Positions 1 through 8,689 of a stretch of DNA of 64,000 bases are shown here, piece after piece (position 1 is the stretch's first letter; each line of letters starts with the position of its first letter). Source of the stretch: Pseudaquidulcibacter sp964443435 (lineage in GTDB: Bacteria; Pseudomonadota; Alphaproteobacteria; Caulobacterales; Aquidulcibacteraceae). The stretch is taken from positions 12,967 to 76,966 of the forward strand of contig CAYUCW010000002.1 in NCBI GenBank assembly GCA_964443435.1, read 5' to 3'. A model generated the notes under the pieces. The model saw nothing but the letters and a program-made list of their open reading frames with translations, searched no databases and was not told the DNA's origin. The position numbers were made by a program, and so were the translations under genes.

Positions 1-1510
1 AGCCTGATTTGAATTTTTCAATTTCTTTTTCCTCAATTACAACTGGGCTATTTGGTTTTGCAAATCTAAGTGCGTTTATGGCGCTATCAAGCCTTGAATC
101 AGTGCGAGTAAGGAAAATAAGGCTTGGCTCTTGATATCCGCTTCCTACCAAAACAGGGGTATTATTAATTCTTGGGTGAAGCTTTAAATCTATTAATTCA
201 TTTGAAATTTGTTCGGAAAGATTAAGAGGTGCAAAATTCGGAATAAAATAAGCCTTGGTAAGATTGGCAAATAAAACCGCGCTTGCAATTAAAGCCAAAA
301 CTGAAAACTTATTATTTTTCAAAACCATGATAAGCGCGATTATTGAGCTTAAGAAAACCACCAAGAATATAAGTATTTCAATATTTAGGAATAATTTTTC
401 TTCATCAATAATAAGCGGTATTGCGGCAATTGCTAAACTCGCAATAATAAACAAGCCAATACCAATCCATTTTGCCCATTTAATAAAATGACCGCGCATA
501 AGCCCATAAGCCATAAGAATACAAATTGCGAAATGTACCGGCAAAGTATAATGAACAAGTTTTGCCGGCATTGCTTCAAATACAAGCCAAGCGGGAATTA
601 TAATCGCCACTAAAAACTTTATACGGCTATCAGCGAAATCTTTTATTGCCGCCCTAAGCCCTGCAAGCAAAAATAGGCATGAAGGCCATAAAATAATTGG
701 CGATAATAAAATATATACCCCTGGCGGCTGTGATTTATTTTCATGCTTGCCGCTTATTTTTTCGCCCAAATCCTTGCCAATTGCATCAATATAAAACTGC
801 CCATTAGTTTTTATGCCAATCATAATAAACCATGGAAGTGTGATTAATAATAAAAGTGCAAAACCTTTAAGGTTTAATATTGGTTTTGCCCATTTTATAT
901 CGCGCTCGAGGATTGCCAAAAGGGCAATCATAAAACCTATGACCATTGGACCAACTGGCCCTTTTATAAGGATTGACATAGAGAGGCCAAACCAGAAAAT
1001 TAAATTGGTTTTGTTCTCAAATCTAATTTTTGCAAGCCCATAAACACTAAGGGCGATAAAGCCTGCAAGCATGGCATCGGTTTTGGCAATATGGGCTTCG
1101 GTTGATAATAAGACAGAAATCGAAAGAAAAATTGCCGCTAAAAAACCAATTCTTTTATCAAAAAGCTTAGATCCCAATAAGAATGTTGAAATCGCCGCAA
1201 GCATTGCCCCAAGCATTGATATAATCCTAAAACCAAATGGGGTTCTTGTGTCAAAATCCTTTGTTAAGCCAGCACTTATTGATTGCATCCAATGTATGCC
1301 AACCGGCTTTTTATTGCGCGCTTCGTCTTGAAATCTTATATTTATAAAATCTTTTGTTTCAAGCATTTGGGTGGTCGCTTGCATATAACGCGCTTCATCT
1401 CTATCAAGGGGCTGTAAATTAAGTGCAGGGAAAAGCGACATTCCAAGAATAATGCCAATAATAATTAAATATGGGCGTATTCCTTTGGTAAGATTATCAA
1501 AAAAAACCAT
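1..1510 (-). CDS. ArnT-like glycosyltransferase (GT39/GT83 family), 3' end outside the window
   Basis: The reverse strand is open from an ATG at 1510 to the window edge (503 codons, no stop), so the C-terminus is missing. The N-terminal membrane helix (about residues 13-31) is followed by the LDRDEARY motif at 35-42 and KKPVGIHW at 67-74. These are the acidic first-loop signature of polyprenyl-phosphate-dependent glycosyltransferases such as ArnT and protein mannosyltransferases. Many hydrophobic helices follow, then a periplasmic-looking C-terminal part. The family moves a sugar from a lipid carrier to lipid A or another acceptor on the periplasmic face; the sugar here cannot be told. An AAAGGG element sits just upstream of the start. 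It is divergent from dapE. Confidence 0.8.
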   Translation of the reverse strand, partial: MVFFDNLTKGIRPYLIIIGIILGMSLFPALNLQPLDRDEARYMQATTQMLETKDFINIRFQDEARNKKPVGIHWMQSISAGLTKDFDTRTPFGFRIISMLGAMLAAISTFLLGSKLFDKRIGFLAAIFLSISVLLSTEAHIAKTDAMLAGFIALSVYGLAKIRFENKTNLIFWFGLSMSILIKGPVGPMVIGFMIALLAILERDIKWAKPILNLKGFALLLLITLPWFIMIGIKTNGQFYIDAIGKDLGEKISGKHENKSQPPGVYILLSPIILWPSCLFLLAGLRAAIKDFADSRIKFLVAIIIPAWLVFEAMPAKLVHYTLPVHFAICILMAYGLMRGHFIKWAKWIGIGLFIIASLAIAAIPLIIDEEKLFLNIEILIFLVVFLSSIIALIMVLKNNKFSVLALIASAVLFANLTKAYFIPNFAPLNLSEQISNELIDLKLHPRINNTPVLVGSGYQEPSLIFLTRTDSRLDSAINALRFAKPNSPVVIEEKEIEKFKSG

Positions 1511-1537
1511 TAAATGCGCCCTTTACTATTTTATTTA

Positions 1538-1553
1538 TACAATAATTATTGTA
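1538..1553. promoter_or_regulatory. 16-bp perfect palindrome between divergent genes
   Basis: TACAATAATTATTGTA is a perfect inverted repeat in the 92-bp region between the divergent glycosyltransferase and dapE starts, 28 bp from one and 49 bp from the other. The position suits a repressor operator for either gene. AT-rich palindromes can arise by chance in this genome, so the role is inference. Confidence 0.3.
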
Positions 1554-1602
1554 GCGATATTTATATTGATTGCCATCAAAATAATAGAATAATAGACATA
1601 AA

Positions 1603-2733
1603 ATGATTGACCCCATAAGCTTTACTCAAGAATTAATTCAGAAGCCATCTGTTACCCCAATAGAAGCAGGCGCACTTGATTTGCTTGAAAATGTTTTAAA
1701 ATCGCTTGGATTTAAAACCAAAAGATACAAATTTGAGGATGTTGATAATCTTTATGCGCGTCTTGGCACGGATGCCCCTAATTTTTGTTTTGCAGGTCAT
1801 ACCGATGTAGTGCCGGTTGGCGATTTGGCAAAATGGTCAACCGATCCTTTTGCGGGCACTATAAATAATGGGGTTTTAATGGGGCGCGGTGCCGCCGATA
1901 TGAAAAGCGCGATTGCCGCATTTGCGTCCGCCACCGAAATCTTCATCAAGGATAGTTTTAAAGGCTCGATTTCATTTCTTATTACTGGCGATGAAGAGGG
2001 GGTGGCGATAAATGGCACTAAAAAACTTCTTGAAGCCATCACAAGTGAAGGCGAAATTATAGACCATTGTATAGTGGGTGAGCCGACTTGCCCAAAAATT
2101 ATGGGCGATATGATTAAGAATGGCCGCAGAGGTTCTATTAATTGCACTATTCATGTGAATGGCAAACAAGGTCATGTTGCATATCCGCACCGTGCAATAA
2201 ATCCAATCCCTGCGCTTATTGAATATTTATCAATTATCCAAAATCATATTCTTGATGAGGGCGCCGAAGGTTTTCAGCCTTCAAACCTTGAGATTGTAAC
2301 CATTGATGTGGGTAATCCTGCAACCAATACAATACCACAATCGGCAAGTGCGCGCGCCAATATAAGATTTAATACAAATCACTCTGGTGAAAGCCTAAAA
2401 GCTTGGTTTGAATCAGTTCGCGATAAAGTGGCGGCAAATTTTGCGGGTGAAATCACACTTGATATAGTAATTTCAGGAGAGCCATTTTTCACGCCGCCTT
2501 CAAGATTTACTGATATTATTCAAAGCTCGACCCAAAAAGTTACAGGCATTTTGCCAGAGCTTTCAACAACAGGCGGCACTTCGGATGCGCGCTTTATTAA
2601 AAACTATTGCCCAGTATGTGAATTTGGGATTGTTGGCGCAACACTGCATCAAATTGACGAAAATGTGAAAACGGAAGATATTATTAAGCTTCGTGATATA
2701 TACTTAGAGATACTAAAGCAATATTTCTCGTAA
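1603..2733 (+). CDS. dapE: Succinyl-diaminopimelate desuccinylase
   Basis: 376 residues, the normal DapE length. It hydrolyses N-succinyl-LL-diaminopimelate to LL-diaminopimelate and succinate in lysine and peptidoglycan-precursor synthesis, in the cytoplasm, using two zinc ions. The M20 metallopeptidase motifs are visible: FAGHTDVVPVGD with H66 and D68, GRGAADMKSA with bridging D99, and the catalytic-Glu motif TGDEEG at 129-133. A late GTSDARF segment and the final His in ATLHQIDE also fit. dapB begins about 30 bp downstream on the same strand, so the two are probably co-transcribed. dapD of the same route lies at 37.9 kb. Confidence 0.95.
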   Translation: MIDPISFTQELIQKPSVTPIEAGALDLLENVLKSLGFKTKRYKFEDVDNLYARLGTDAPNFCFAGHTDVVPVGDLAKWSTDPFAGTINNGVLMGRGAADMKSAIAAFASATEIFIKDSFKGSISFLITGDEEGVAINGTKKLLEAITSEGEIIDHCIVGEPTCPKIMGDMIKNGRRGSINCTIHVNGKQGHVAYPHRAINPIPALIEYLSIIQNHILDEGAEGFQPSNLEIVTIDVGNPATNTIPQSASARANIRFNTNHSGESLKAWFESVRDKVAANFAGEITLDIVISGEPFFTPPSRFTDIIQSSTQKVTGILPELSTTGGTSDARFIKNYCPVCEFGIVGATLHQIDENVKTEDIIKLRDIYLEILKQYFS

Positions 2734-2764
2734 TAATTGTGCTTTAAGAATGAAAGAGGGTAAA

Positions 2765-3547
2765 ATGGAAACTGAAATTAGCCTTATCATCGCGGGTGCT
2801 TCTGGCGCTATGGGCAAAGCCTTATTAACTATGTCATCAAATGACGCGCGCTTCGCGCTTAAAGGCGCAACCGATAGAGCCGATAGCCCAATTATAGGCA
2901 TTAATATTCATGGTGCATGGGTAACAAGCGACCTTCGCGAATTAATTGGCGATGTTTATATTGATTTTACCATTCCCGAAGCAACGCTTGCCGCGCTTAA
3001 AGTTTTAAGAACTTCAAATGCCAAAGCCGCAATTATTGGCACAACTGGCTTCACACCAGAGCAAGAAGAAGAAATCGCCGAACATGCCAAGCATTTGACC
3101 ATTGTTAAAACTGGGAATTTTTCTTTGGGCGTTAATTTGCTTTCAGGTTTTGTCAAAAAAGCCGCAGAAATTTTGGGAGAAGGCTGGGATATTGAAATTA
3201 TCGAAGCTCATCATAAACGCAAAATTGATGCGCCATCTGGCACAGCACTTCTTCTTGGTGATGCGGCGGCCAATGGGCGCAATAAAAAACTATCAGAAGT
3301 GAGAGTTCCGGCGCGTGAAGGCATCACTGGTGCACGGGTTAATGGCACGATTGGCTTTTCAGCCATAAGAGGCGGCGGCATAATCGGGGAGCATGACGTA
3401 AGATTTGAAAGCGAAAGCGAAAGCATAATCTTTACACACCGCGCCCATGACAGAAGCCTTTTTGCCAAAGGCGCATTAGAGGCCGCGGCTTGGGCAGTTC
3501 ACCAACCGCCAGGGCTTTATAATATGCATGATGTTTTAGGCTTATAA
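2765..3547 (+). CDS. dapB: 4-hydroxy-tetrahydrodipicolinate reductase
   Basis: Reduces hydroxy-tetrahydrodipicolinate to tetrahydrodipicolinate with NAD(P)H in lysine/DAP synthesis. The N-terminal Rossmann motif GASGAMG is at 11-17, GTTGF at 92-96, and the family signature with catalytic H149-H150 and K153 followed by DAPSGTA at 155-161. An in-frame ATG exists five codons upstream at 2750, but AAGAGGG lies 4 bp before the ATG at 2765, which is the better start and gives 260 residues, close to the family norm. It follows dapE closely and is presumably in the same operon. Confidence 0.95.
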   Translation: METEISLIIAGASGAMGKALLTMSSNDARFALKGATDRADSPIIGINIHGAWVTSDLRELIGDVYIDFTIPEATLAALKVLRTSNAKAAIIGTTGFTPEQEEEIAEHAKHLTIVKTGNFSLGVNLLSGFVKKAAEILGEGWDIEIIEAHHKRKIDAPSGTALLLGDAAANGRNKKLSEVRVPAREGITGARVNGTIGFSAIRGGGIIGEHDVRFESESESIIFTHRAHDRSLFAKGALEAAAWAVHQPPGLYNMHDVLGL

Positions 3548-3730
3548 TTAAGCCTTTAATATTACCGCTTGGGCAACAATATTTGCTTTAAGGCTTTTAT
3601 TATAAGTAATGCTTGGGCTTCCATAAAGCTCATAGCCATCATCTAATGCTTTTGAAACTTTTTCACAAAAGCTTCTGTCGTCTATGCCAGTTAATAAGCG
3701 ATATTTAAGTTTTTCAGGGATTTCGTTCAT
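3548..3730 (-). CDS. DUF1737 family small protein
   Basis: 60 residues. The pattern KYRLLTG(x)DD..FC..V...L..GYELYGSPSITYN..... ..AQAV matches the DUF1737 family, small cytoplasmic proteins common in proteobacteria with no assigned function. It starts 6 bp after the stop of the upstream TPR gene, with AAAGAAA as a plausible ribosome site inside that gene's end, so the two look like an operon. It converges on dapB with no spacer: the two stop codons are adjacent. Confidence 0.75.
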   Translation of the reverse strand: MNEIPEKLKYRLLTGIDDRSFCEKVSKALDDGYELYGSPSITYNKSLKANIVAQAVILKA

Positions 3731-3736
3731 TTTAAT

Positions 3737-4393
3737 CTATTTCTTTTTAAGGCGGATTGCTTCACGTAAATGACCGCGAATAATTAAATTTGCCGGTTCT
3801 TTGGGTTCAAGCTTAATTGCTTCTTCTATATCTTGGCTGGCAAGATCAAATTTTTCAAGCTTGGTTCTGGCTTCGGCTCTAAGCCTTAAACCAAGTGGGA
3901 TAATCCCCTTTATTTCCATAGCTTTAGTAACATCATTTTCCGCGCCAAGATTATCGCCAAGCATTAGATTTGTTCTTGCCCTATCGATAAGTAAATTAGG
4001 CTCATCTGGGCTAAGGGTTAAAGCTTCTTCAATTGAAGATTTGGCATCAATCGGAAGATTTGCCAATAAAAATGCATTTGATGCTTTTATAAGCATGCTT
4101 AATTTATCTTCTTTATTGCCGATTTGAGTATCATGCGAAATTGTCACAAGCCGTCTTGCACCTTTTTCATATTCGCCCATGCCAATTCTTGAAACCGCCA
4201 TGCAATATTCGGCAAAAATTCCGCCGCCATGGAATTTCCACATGCGACCATCTTCTAAGGATTGGGTTGGTTGTGTGTTTGCTTTTTTTAAACAAGAATG
4301 AAGCTTGTCTCTTTCGCCTTCGAACTCTTTGGCGCTTGCGTTATTTGCAATAAAAAGAATAATGCTTGTTAAAAATATGGTTTTGAATTTCAT
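3737..4393 (-). CDS. Exported TPR-repeat protein
   Basis: About 218 residues. The first 22 form a signal peptide (MKFKTIFLTSIILFIANNASA, then KEF). I chose the ATG at 4393 rather than the one five codons upstream because it gives a standard signal peptide with AGG a few bases before it. The rest is mostly helical with three or more tetratricopeptide-type repeats: alternating A/L/Y pairs around residues 90-205, and a Pro-rich SPDEPNLLIDRA/EPKEPANLIIRG repeat boundary. TPR proteins act as protein-protein scaffolds; the partner, probably periplasmic, is unknown. The DUF1737 gene follows immediately. Confidence 0.7.
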   Translation of the reverse strand: MKFKTIFLTSIILFIANNASAKEFEGERDKLHSCLKKANTQPTQSLEDGRMWKFHGGGIFAEYCMAVSRIGMGEYEKGARRLVTISHDTQIGNKEDKLSMLIKASNAFLLANLPIDAKSSIEEALTLSPDEPNLLIDRARTNLMLGDNLGAENDVTKAMEIKGIIPLGLRLRAEARTKLEKFDLASQDIEEAIKLEPKEPANLIIRGHLREAIRLKKK

Positions 4394-4495
4394 GCGCCTA
4401 TTAAGCATTTTTTGAAAAAATAATCTTGTGAAATTTCAGCAATAAAAGCAAAATCGCATTTATTTGGGAATTGCCGGTTCTGCTATTAGTTCTAC

Positions 4496-4524
4496 TTGGC
4501 TTTAGGTGAGCTTGTAATTATAGT
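4496..4524 (+). promoter_or_regulatory. Sigma-70-type promoter for the COG0523 GTPase
   Basis: TTGGCT (4496-4501), a 17-bp spacer, then TATAGT (4519-4524), about 65 bp before the GTPase start. Both hexamers are close to consensus and the spacing is ideal. No convincing Zur palindrome overlaps it. Confidence 0.45.
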
Positions 4525-4588
4525 AAAAAGCAATAAATAACAAAACTCTATCGCGCAATAGCCAATAAAATCATAAAAGGTTCGTAAA

Positions 4589-5698
4589 ATGACAAATGAA
4601 ATCAATAATTCATCAAGCTTTGCACAAAATAAAACTAAGGTAAGTGTAATTACGGGCTTTTTGGGCGCGGGAAAAACCACATTATTAAATAATATTCTAA
4701 GCAATCCAAATGGCAAAAAATATGCCGTCATAGTTAATGAATTTGGCGAAATAGGTATTGATAATGACCTTGTTATTGGCTCTGATGAAGAAGTATTTGA
4801 ACTAAGTAATGGCTGTGTTTGCTGTAATGTAAGGGGCGATTTAATAAGGGTTCTGGGCGCACTTATGAAGCGGAAAAATGCTTTTGATGCGATTATTGTT
4901 GAAACTACGGGCCTTGCAAACCCTGCGCCTGTTGCCCAAACTTTTTATGCCGATGATGATATTGCAAGAAAAACATCGCTTGACGCCATTATAACACTGG
5001 TTGATGCCGTGCATGCACTTGGTGTATTAGGTGAATATGATGAGGCCATAAGTCAAATTGCTTTTGCCGATATTATTGTCCTTAATAAAATTGATGAAGT
5101 AAGCGAAGAATGGAAACAAAAAACTATTAATGCAATTCGTCAGATTAATAAGGGCGTGAAAATTATTGAAACTAATAATTCAATAGTTAATCATGAAGAA
5201 ATTTTGGGAATTGATAGTTTTTCTATAGATAAAATGAATAATCTTGATGCTTATTTTGAAAAAGAACATCACCATCATCATGATCACCACCATGACCATG
5301 ATGAAACTTGCGATCATGAACACCATCATGCCGATCATGTACATGATGAAAATTGTAATCATGACCACGATCATGACCACCATGACCATGATCATTTTAA
5401 TGGAATTGAATCAATTGCTTTTGAAGTGAAAGAAAGATTTAGCGAAGAAAAATTTGGAAATTGGTTATCAACTATTGTTGATATTTATGGTGAACAATTA
5501 ATGCGCTATAAGGGTCTTATAAATATTGAAACCGATGACAGGGCATTTATTGTTAATGGCGTTCATATGATGATAGAAGCGAACTATTCTGAAAAGCTTA
5601 AAAAGGGCAAAAATGACCCAAGCCGAATGGTATTTATTGGAAAAGATTTGCCAAAGGAAGCATTAGAATCAGGCTTTAAATCTTGTGTATCTGGTTAA
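4589..5698 (+). CDS. COG0523 (CobW/ZNG1-type) GTPase metallochaperone with His-rich loop
   Basis: 369 residues. A P-loop GFLGAGKT at 23-30, NEFGEIGID at 50-58, the GCVCC metal-binding motif at 75-79 and an NKID guanine motif near 167-170 define a G3E-family COG0523 GTPase. Between the GTPase and the C-terminal CobW_C domain (about 275-369) lies a stretch at about 226-272 that is mostly His and Asp with two Cys. Members with such loops bind zinc or nickel and deliver metal to client enzymes, often under zinc limitation. The client is not evident from the neighbours. It has its own promoter and is followed by HU after about 200 bp. Confidence 0.9.
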   Translation: MTNEINNSSSFAQNKTKVSVITGFLGAGKTTLLNNILSNPNGKKYAVIVNEFGEIGIDNDLVIGSDEEVFELSNGCVCCNVRGDLIRVLGALMKRKNAFDAIIVETTGLANPAPVAQTFYADDDIARKTSLDAIITLVDAVHALGVLGEYDEAISQIAFADIIVLNKIDEVSEEWKQKTINAIRQINKGVKIIETNNSIVNHEEILGIDSFSIDKMNNLDAYFEKEHHHHHDHHHDHDETCDHEHHHADHVHDENCNHDHDHDHHDHDHFNGIESIAFEVKERFSEEKFGNWLSTIVDIYGEQLMRYKGLINIETDDRAFIVNGVHMMIEANYSEKLKKGKNDPSRMVFIGKDLPKEALESGFKSCVSG

Positions 5699-5899
5699 AT
5701 AAAAAGTATTATTTTACCACTTAAGTGTAAAAAAATGCGGAAAAATAGGGGTTATTGACGATTTTTCAGTTTTTGGCACTTGACTATATGGTGCAAACAG
5801 CTTTTGCGTGTAGCTAACTTATTTTAATTTAAATAAGCATTATTAAGACGAAACGCCTTTGGCATTTTTTAAATGTCATTTTAATTTTGGAGAGCTTTT

Positions 5900-6172
5900 A
5901 TGAGCAAAAAAGATATGATTGATGCAGTAGCTAGCAAAGCGGACATCACTAAAGAAAAAGCAAGCTTAGCAATTGACGCACTTACTGCGTATATTGAAAA
6001 AGCAATGAAAGCTGACGGCGAAGTAACATTTGCGCCTTTAGGCAAATTCAAAGTTACTAAGCGCGAAGCAAGAGTGGGCCGTAACCCTTCTACTGGCGCT
6101 GAAGTTCAAATCCCAGCAGCTAAAGTTGCTAAATTCTTACCTTCTAAGAATTTAAAAGAATCTTTGAACTAA
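5900..6172 (+). CDS. hup: HU-family DNA-binding protein
   Basis: 90 residues, the standard HU length. It starts SKKDMIDAVA and carries the GKF(K)V...AR.GRNPSTGAEVQIPA beta-arm with the intercalating Pro (GRNPSTG), then the C-terminal KVAKFLPSKNLKE helix. HU bends and compacts DNA as a dimer in the nucleoid. A good ribosome site (TTTGGAGAGC) precedes the ATG. The roughly 200-bp leader from 5699 has TTGAC elements near 5755 and 5780, but no well-spaced -10, so the promoter is unassigned. A strong terminator follows. Confidence 0.93.
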   Translation: MSKKDMIDAVASKADITKEKASLAIDALTAYIEKAMKADGEVTFAPLGKFKVTKREARVGRNPSTGAEVQIPAAKVAKFLPSKNLKESLN

Positions 6173-6195
6173 TTAATATTGCAAATATTAAATTT

Positions 6196-6226
6196 AAAAA
6201 GCGGTCAGAAATGGCCGCTTTTTTCA
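6196..6226. terminator. Bidirectional rho-independent terminator
   Basis: AGCGGTCA and TGGCCGCT pair (one G-T wobble) around a GAAA tetraloop, with A-runs before and T-runs after. It lies between the convergent HU and mtaB genes and can serve both strands. Confidence 0.85.
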
Positions 6227-6237
6227 TGAAAGTTTTT

Positions 6238-7539
6238 CTAGGTCAATAAGAAGTCTTTTTCTATGCCAATAAGTTTGGCTTTAATTATGGTGCTTGGTGT
6301 TGCATTATATTTATTTGTGTCAATTTTCACTCTGGCAAAATTATCAAGACGGCCAAAATTATTATTCTCTATAAGAATATTTTGCTCTGAGCCAATTTGA
6401 GAATTTAATAATTTTTGCAAAGCTTCATCGCCTTTAAGCCTTAATCTTTTCGCTCTATCCTTTATTAACGCTCTATCAAGTTGCGGCATTTTTGCCGCCG
6501 GTGTATTTGGGCGCGGTGAATATGGGAAAACATGCACAAAGCTTAATTCGGCTTCATCAATAAGACTTACAGAATCCGCGAAAAATTCTTCGGTTTCGGT
6601 TGGGAAGCCCGCAATAATATCTGCGCCAAACGCTATATTTGGTCTTGCCCTCTTAAGTCTTGCCGCAAGCTCTATGGCGTGATGACGAAGATGGCGACGT
6701 TTCATGCGCTTTAAAATCATATCATTGCCATGTTGAAGCGATAAATGAAGATGCGGCATAAGTCTTTCTTCTTCGGCAAAAAGCCTAAATAAAGTTTCAT
6801 CAATTTCAACGGCATCAATTGATGAAAGCCTTAGCCTTGTTAAATCTGGGCAAAGTTTAAATATGCGCTCTATTAAATTCCCAAGATTGGGTTGCCCAGG
6901 TAAATCTGCACCCCAAGAAGTCATATCAACGCCAGAAAGCACAATCTCATTCACGCCATTTTCGGTAAGATTATTAATGGTAGCTATAATTTCGGTGGCG
7001 GCAACTGAACGCGAATTGCCGCGCCCATAAGGAATAACGCAAAAAGTGCAACGATGATCACAGCCATTTTGCACTTGAATATAGGCACGCGTGCGCCCTT
7101 CAAGCCCGTCAATTAAGTGATTGGCGGTTTCTTTAATGCTCATGATGTCATTAACAATCACACGCTCTGAACGCGCCATAAGCCCCTTATAGGTTTCAGG
7201 CTTGCCCTTGTCATGATTACCAATTATTTTATCAACTTCGGCCATTGCCGCAAAAGTTTCAGGCTCGATTTGTGCGGCACAGCCAGATACAATAATGGCG
7301 GCTTCAGGGTTTTCACGCCTTGCGCGCCTTATGGCTTGTTTGGCTTGACGTACTGCTTCGGATGTTACTGCGCAAGTATTTATAAGGATTATATTATCGG
7401 CATCGGCACTTTGCGCCGCTTTTTTCATGGCTTCTGATTCATATAAATTAAGACGACAGCCCATAGTTATGGCACGAATACTCTTGCCATTATCAAGATG
7501 TGTTTCATCATTCACTATATCGCTATTTGTTTCGCTCAT
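6238..7539 (-). CDS. mtaB: tRNA t6A37 methylthiotransferase MtaB
   Basis: 433 residues. A radical-SAM methylthiotransferase that turns t6A37 into ms2t6A in tRNAs reading ANN codons. The N-terminal UPF0004 domain has the three conserved Cys: TMGCRLN near 27, INTCAVT near 56 and SGCAAQ near 90. The radical-SAM cluster CDHRCTFC is near 160-167, followed by IPYGRGNSRS. The TRAM-like tail is short. The sequence GCRLN with NTCAVT is typical of MtaB rather than MiaB or RimO. It is convergent with HU and divergent from the small PLDc_N gene. Confidence 0.92.
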   Translation of the reverse strand: MSETNSDIVNDETHLDNGKSIRAITMGCRLNLYESEAMKKAAQSADADNIILINTCAVTSEAVRQAKQAIRRARRENPEAAIIVSGCAAQIEPETFAAMAEVDKIIGNHDKGKPETYKGLMARSERVIVNDIMSIKETANHLIDGLEGRTRAYIQVQNGCDHRCTFCVIPYGRGNSRSVAATEIIATINNLTENGVNEIVLSGVDMTSWGADLPGQPNLGNLIERIFKLCPDLTRLRLSSIDAVEIDETLFRLFAEEERLMPHLHLSLQHGNDMILKRMKRRHLRHHAIELAARLKRARPNIAFGADIIAGFPTETEEFFADSVSLIDEAELSFVHVFPYSPRPNTPAAKMPQLDRALIKDRAKRLRLKGDEALQKLLNSQIGSEQNILIENNNFGRLDNFARVKIDTNKYNATPSTIIKAKLIGIEKDFLLT

Positions 7540-7619
7540 TCTTTTGATTTTAGCCTATTGATTATCTGGGCTTGAAATTCCATAAATTTTACCAATATAT
7601 AGTATAGAGGTAAAAACAT

Positions 7620-7820
7620 ATGTTTGGAAGTGACTGGCAACACATTGGTGCATGGTATATTATTTCGCTTATTCTTGCGATTTGGGCTTTGCTTAATATT
7701 GTTCAAAACAAAAAAGATGGCAATCTAGCCAAAGCGATTTGGATAGTTGTGGTTTTATTTATACCATTTTTTGGTTTTGCAGCTTGGTTATTATTTGGGC
7801 CCAAAGCCGAAAAGAAATAA
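7620..7820 (+). CDS. PLDc_N domain small membrane protein
   Basis: 66 residues with two membrane helices (about 12-28 and 38-59). The pattern of a first helix, NKKDGNLAKAIW, a second helix with IPFFGFAAWLLFGPK, and a lysine-rich end matches the phospholipase-D-nuclease N-terminal (PLDc_N) family. That domain anchors cardiolipin synthases but is often encoded alone, as here, with no known function. GAGGT lies upstream of the ATG. It converges exactly on rcdA, the two stop codons being adjacent. Confidence 0.7.
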   Translation: MFGSDWQHIGAWYIISLILAIWALLNIVQNKKDGNLAKAIWIVVVLFIPFFGFAAWLLFGPKAEKK

Positions 7821-8336
7821 TTACTCGCCAAAGCTTCCGAATAATGATTGCAAGCGATCATGCTGCTCATTAACTGGATTAGCCGCAGTTTCAGAATTTT
7901 CGCCATACATAGCGCCATCAAGCCTATCAATGCGCGTATATATTGCTTCTGATTGGATTAATAATTCTTTTAAGCGGGCAGGTAGTTCGCTTGAAGGCTC
8001 ACCCTTGGCAATGCAAATGGCTTTTGCGCCAATACGATATTTAGGATCGCGCGCATCACTTGCATCCATTTCGCCTTCTTTGATTGCGCGTTGCACTAAG
8101 AGCCAGCTTGCGGCTTGCATAAGGCGCGTTGTAAGGCGCATAGATTCTGACGCGTAAGAAAGTGCTGATGCACGCTCTAGTAATTTTGACTCGGAACGAC
8201 CTTCGCCATCAAGATAATGGGCGGTTTCTTCAACTAAATCCATGCCTTCGGTAAAAAGCTTTTCAAAAACATCAGAAGTGGCAAATGCCATAATTTTATC
8301 TTCAGTTTGCGCCATGGCGTGAATATTCCCAGTCAT
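7821..8336 (-). CDS. rcdA: DUF1465 protein, RcdA-type adaptor of CtrA degradation
   Basis: 171 residues, matching the length of Caulobacter RcdA (DUF1465). It is helical, with the conserved runs ERASALSYASESMRLTTRLMQAASWLLVQRA and a disordered acidic tail. In Caulobacter, RcdA links CpdR-primed ClpXP to substrates such as CtrA at the stalked pole; the same job here is inference from family. The start at 8336 has AGGAG about 6 bp upstream; later in-frame ATGs are less well placed. DUF1192 lies about 50 bp upstream on the same strand, a pairing often seen in alphaproteobacteria. Confidence 0.85.
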   Translation of the reverse strand: MTGNIHAMAQTEDKIMAFATSDVFEKLFTEGMDLVEETAHYLDGEGRSESKLLERASALSYASESMRLTTRLMQAASWLLVQRAIKEGEMDASDARDPKYRIGAKAICIAKGEPSSELPARLKELLIQSEAIYTRIDRLDGAMYGENSETAANPVNEQHDRLQSLFGSFGE

Positions 8337-8389
8337 AGAAACTCCTATTAAATATAATAATAGGATAAAAGCAAGGTCTGTGCCGCAGT

Positions 8390-8587
8390 TTAGGTTTTTG
8401 GCTTACCAAATACAGCTTGCGCTAGGTCAAGAGATGCTTTTTTCTTTATAATCGCCGCTTTCATGCGTTCAATTTCTTCCGTATGGAGAATAATTCTTTC
8501 CTCTAACTCCTCAATGGAGAGTGGATCAAGGTCAATAATTTTTGGTTTGGGCTTTATGTTTTCAAAATCTTCAAACATATTAATCAT
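8390..8587 (-). CDS. DUF1192 family small protein
   Basis: 65 residues. LSIEELEERIILHTEEIERMKAAIIKKKASLD..QAVFG is the DUF1192 signature, a short coiled-coil protein found near rcdA/DUF1465 and a quinone oxidoreductase in many alphaproteobacteria, as in this window. Function unknown. Starts at 8587 or at the second ATG three codons later cannot be separated. It is likely co-transcribed with rcdA. Confidence 0.75.
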   Translation of the reverse strand: MINMFEDFENIKPKPKIIDLDPLSIEELEERIILHTEEIERMKAAIIKKKASLDLAQAVFGKPKT

Positions 8588-8689
8588 TAATACTCTTTTT
8601 TAAACCAAATAGGTTATATTTGTTTCATACTGATATATTGTTATTCTTAATGTATCAAAATGCAAATATTAATTCATAAGACAAGATAG

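Noticed and set aside
4505..4530. Zur operator before the COG0523 GTPase
   Set aside because: TTGTAATTATAGTAA is only loosely symmetrical and lacks the GTTATA-type arms, so zinc control is not supported.
5771..5796. Possible sigma-54 promoter (TTGGCAC...TGGTGC) before HU
   Set aside because: The GG to GC spacing is 16 bp rather than 10, so the element does not fit the -24/-12 rule.
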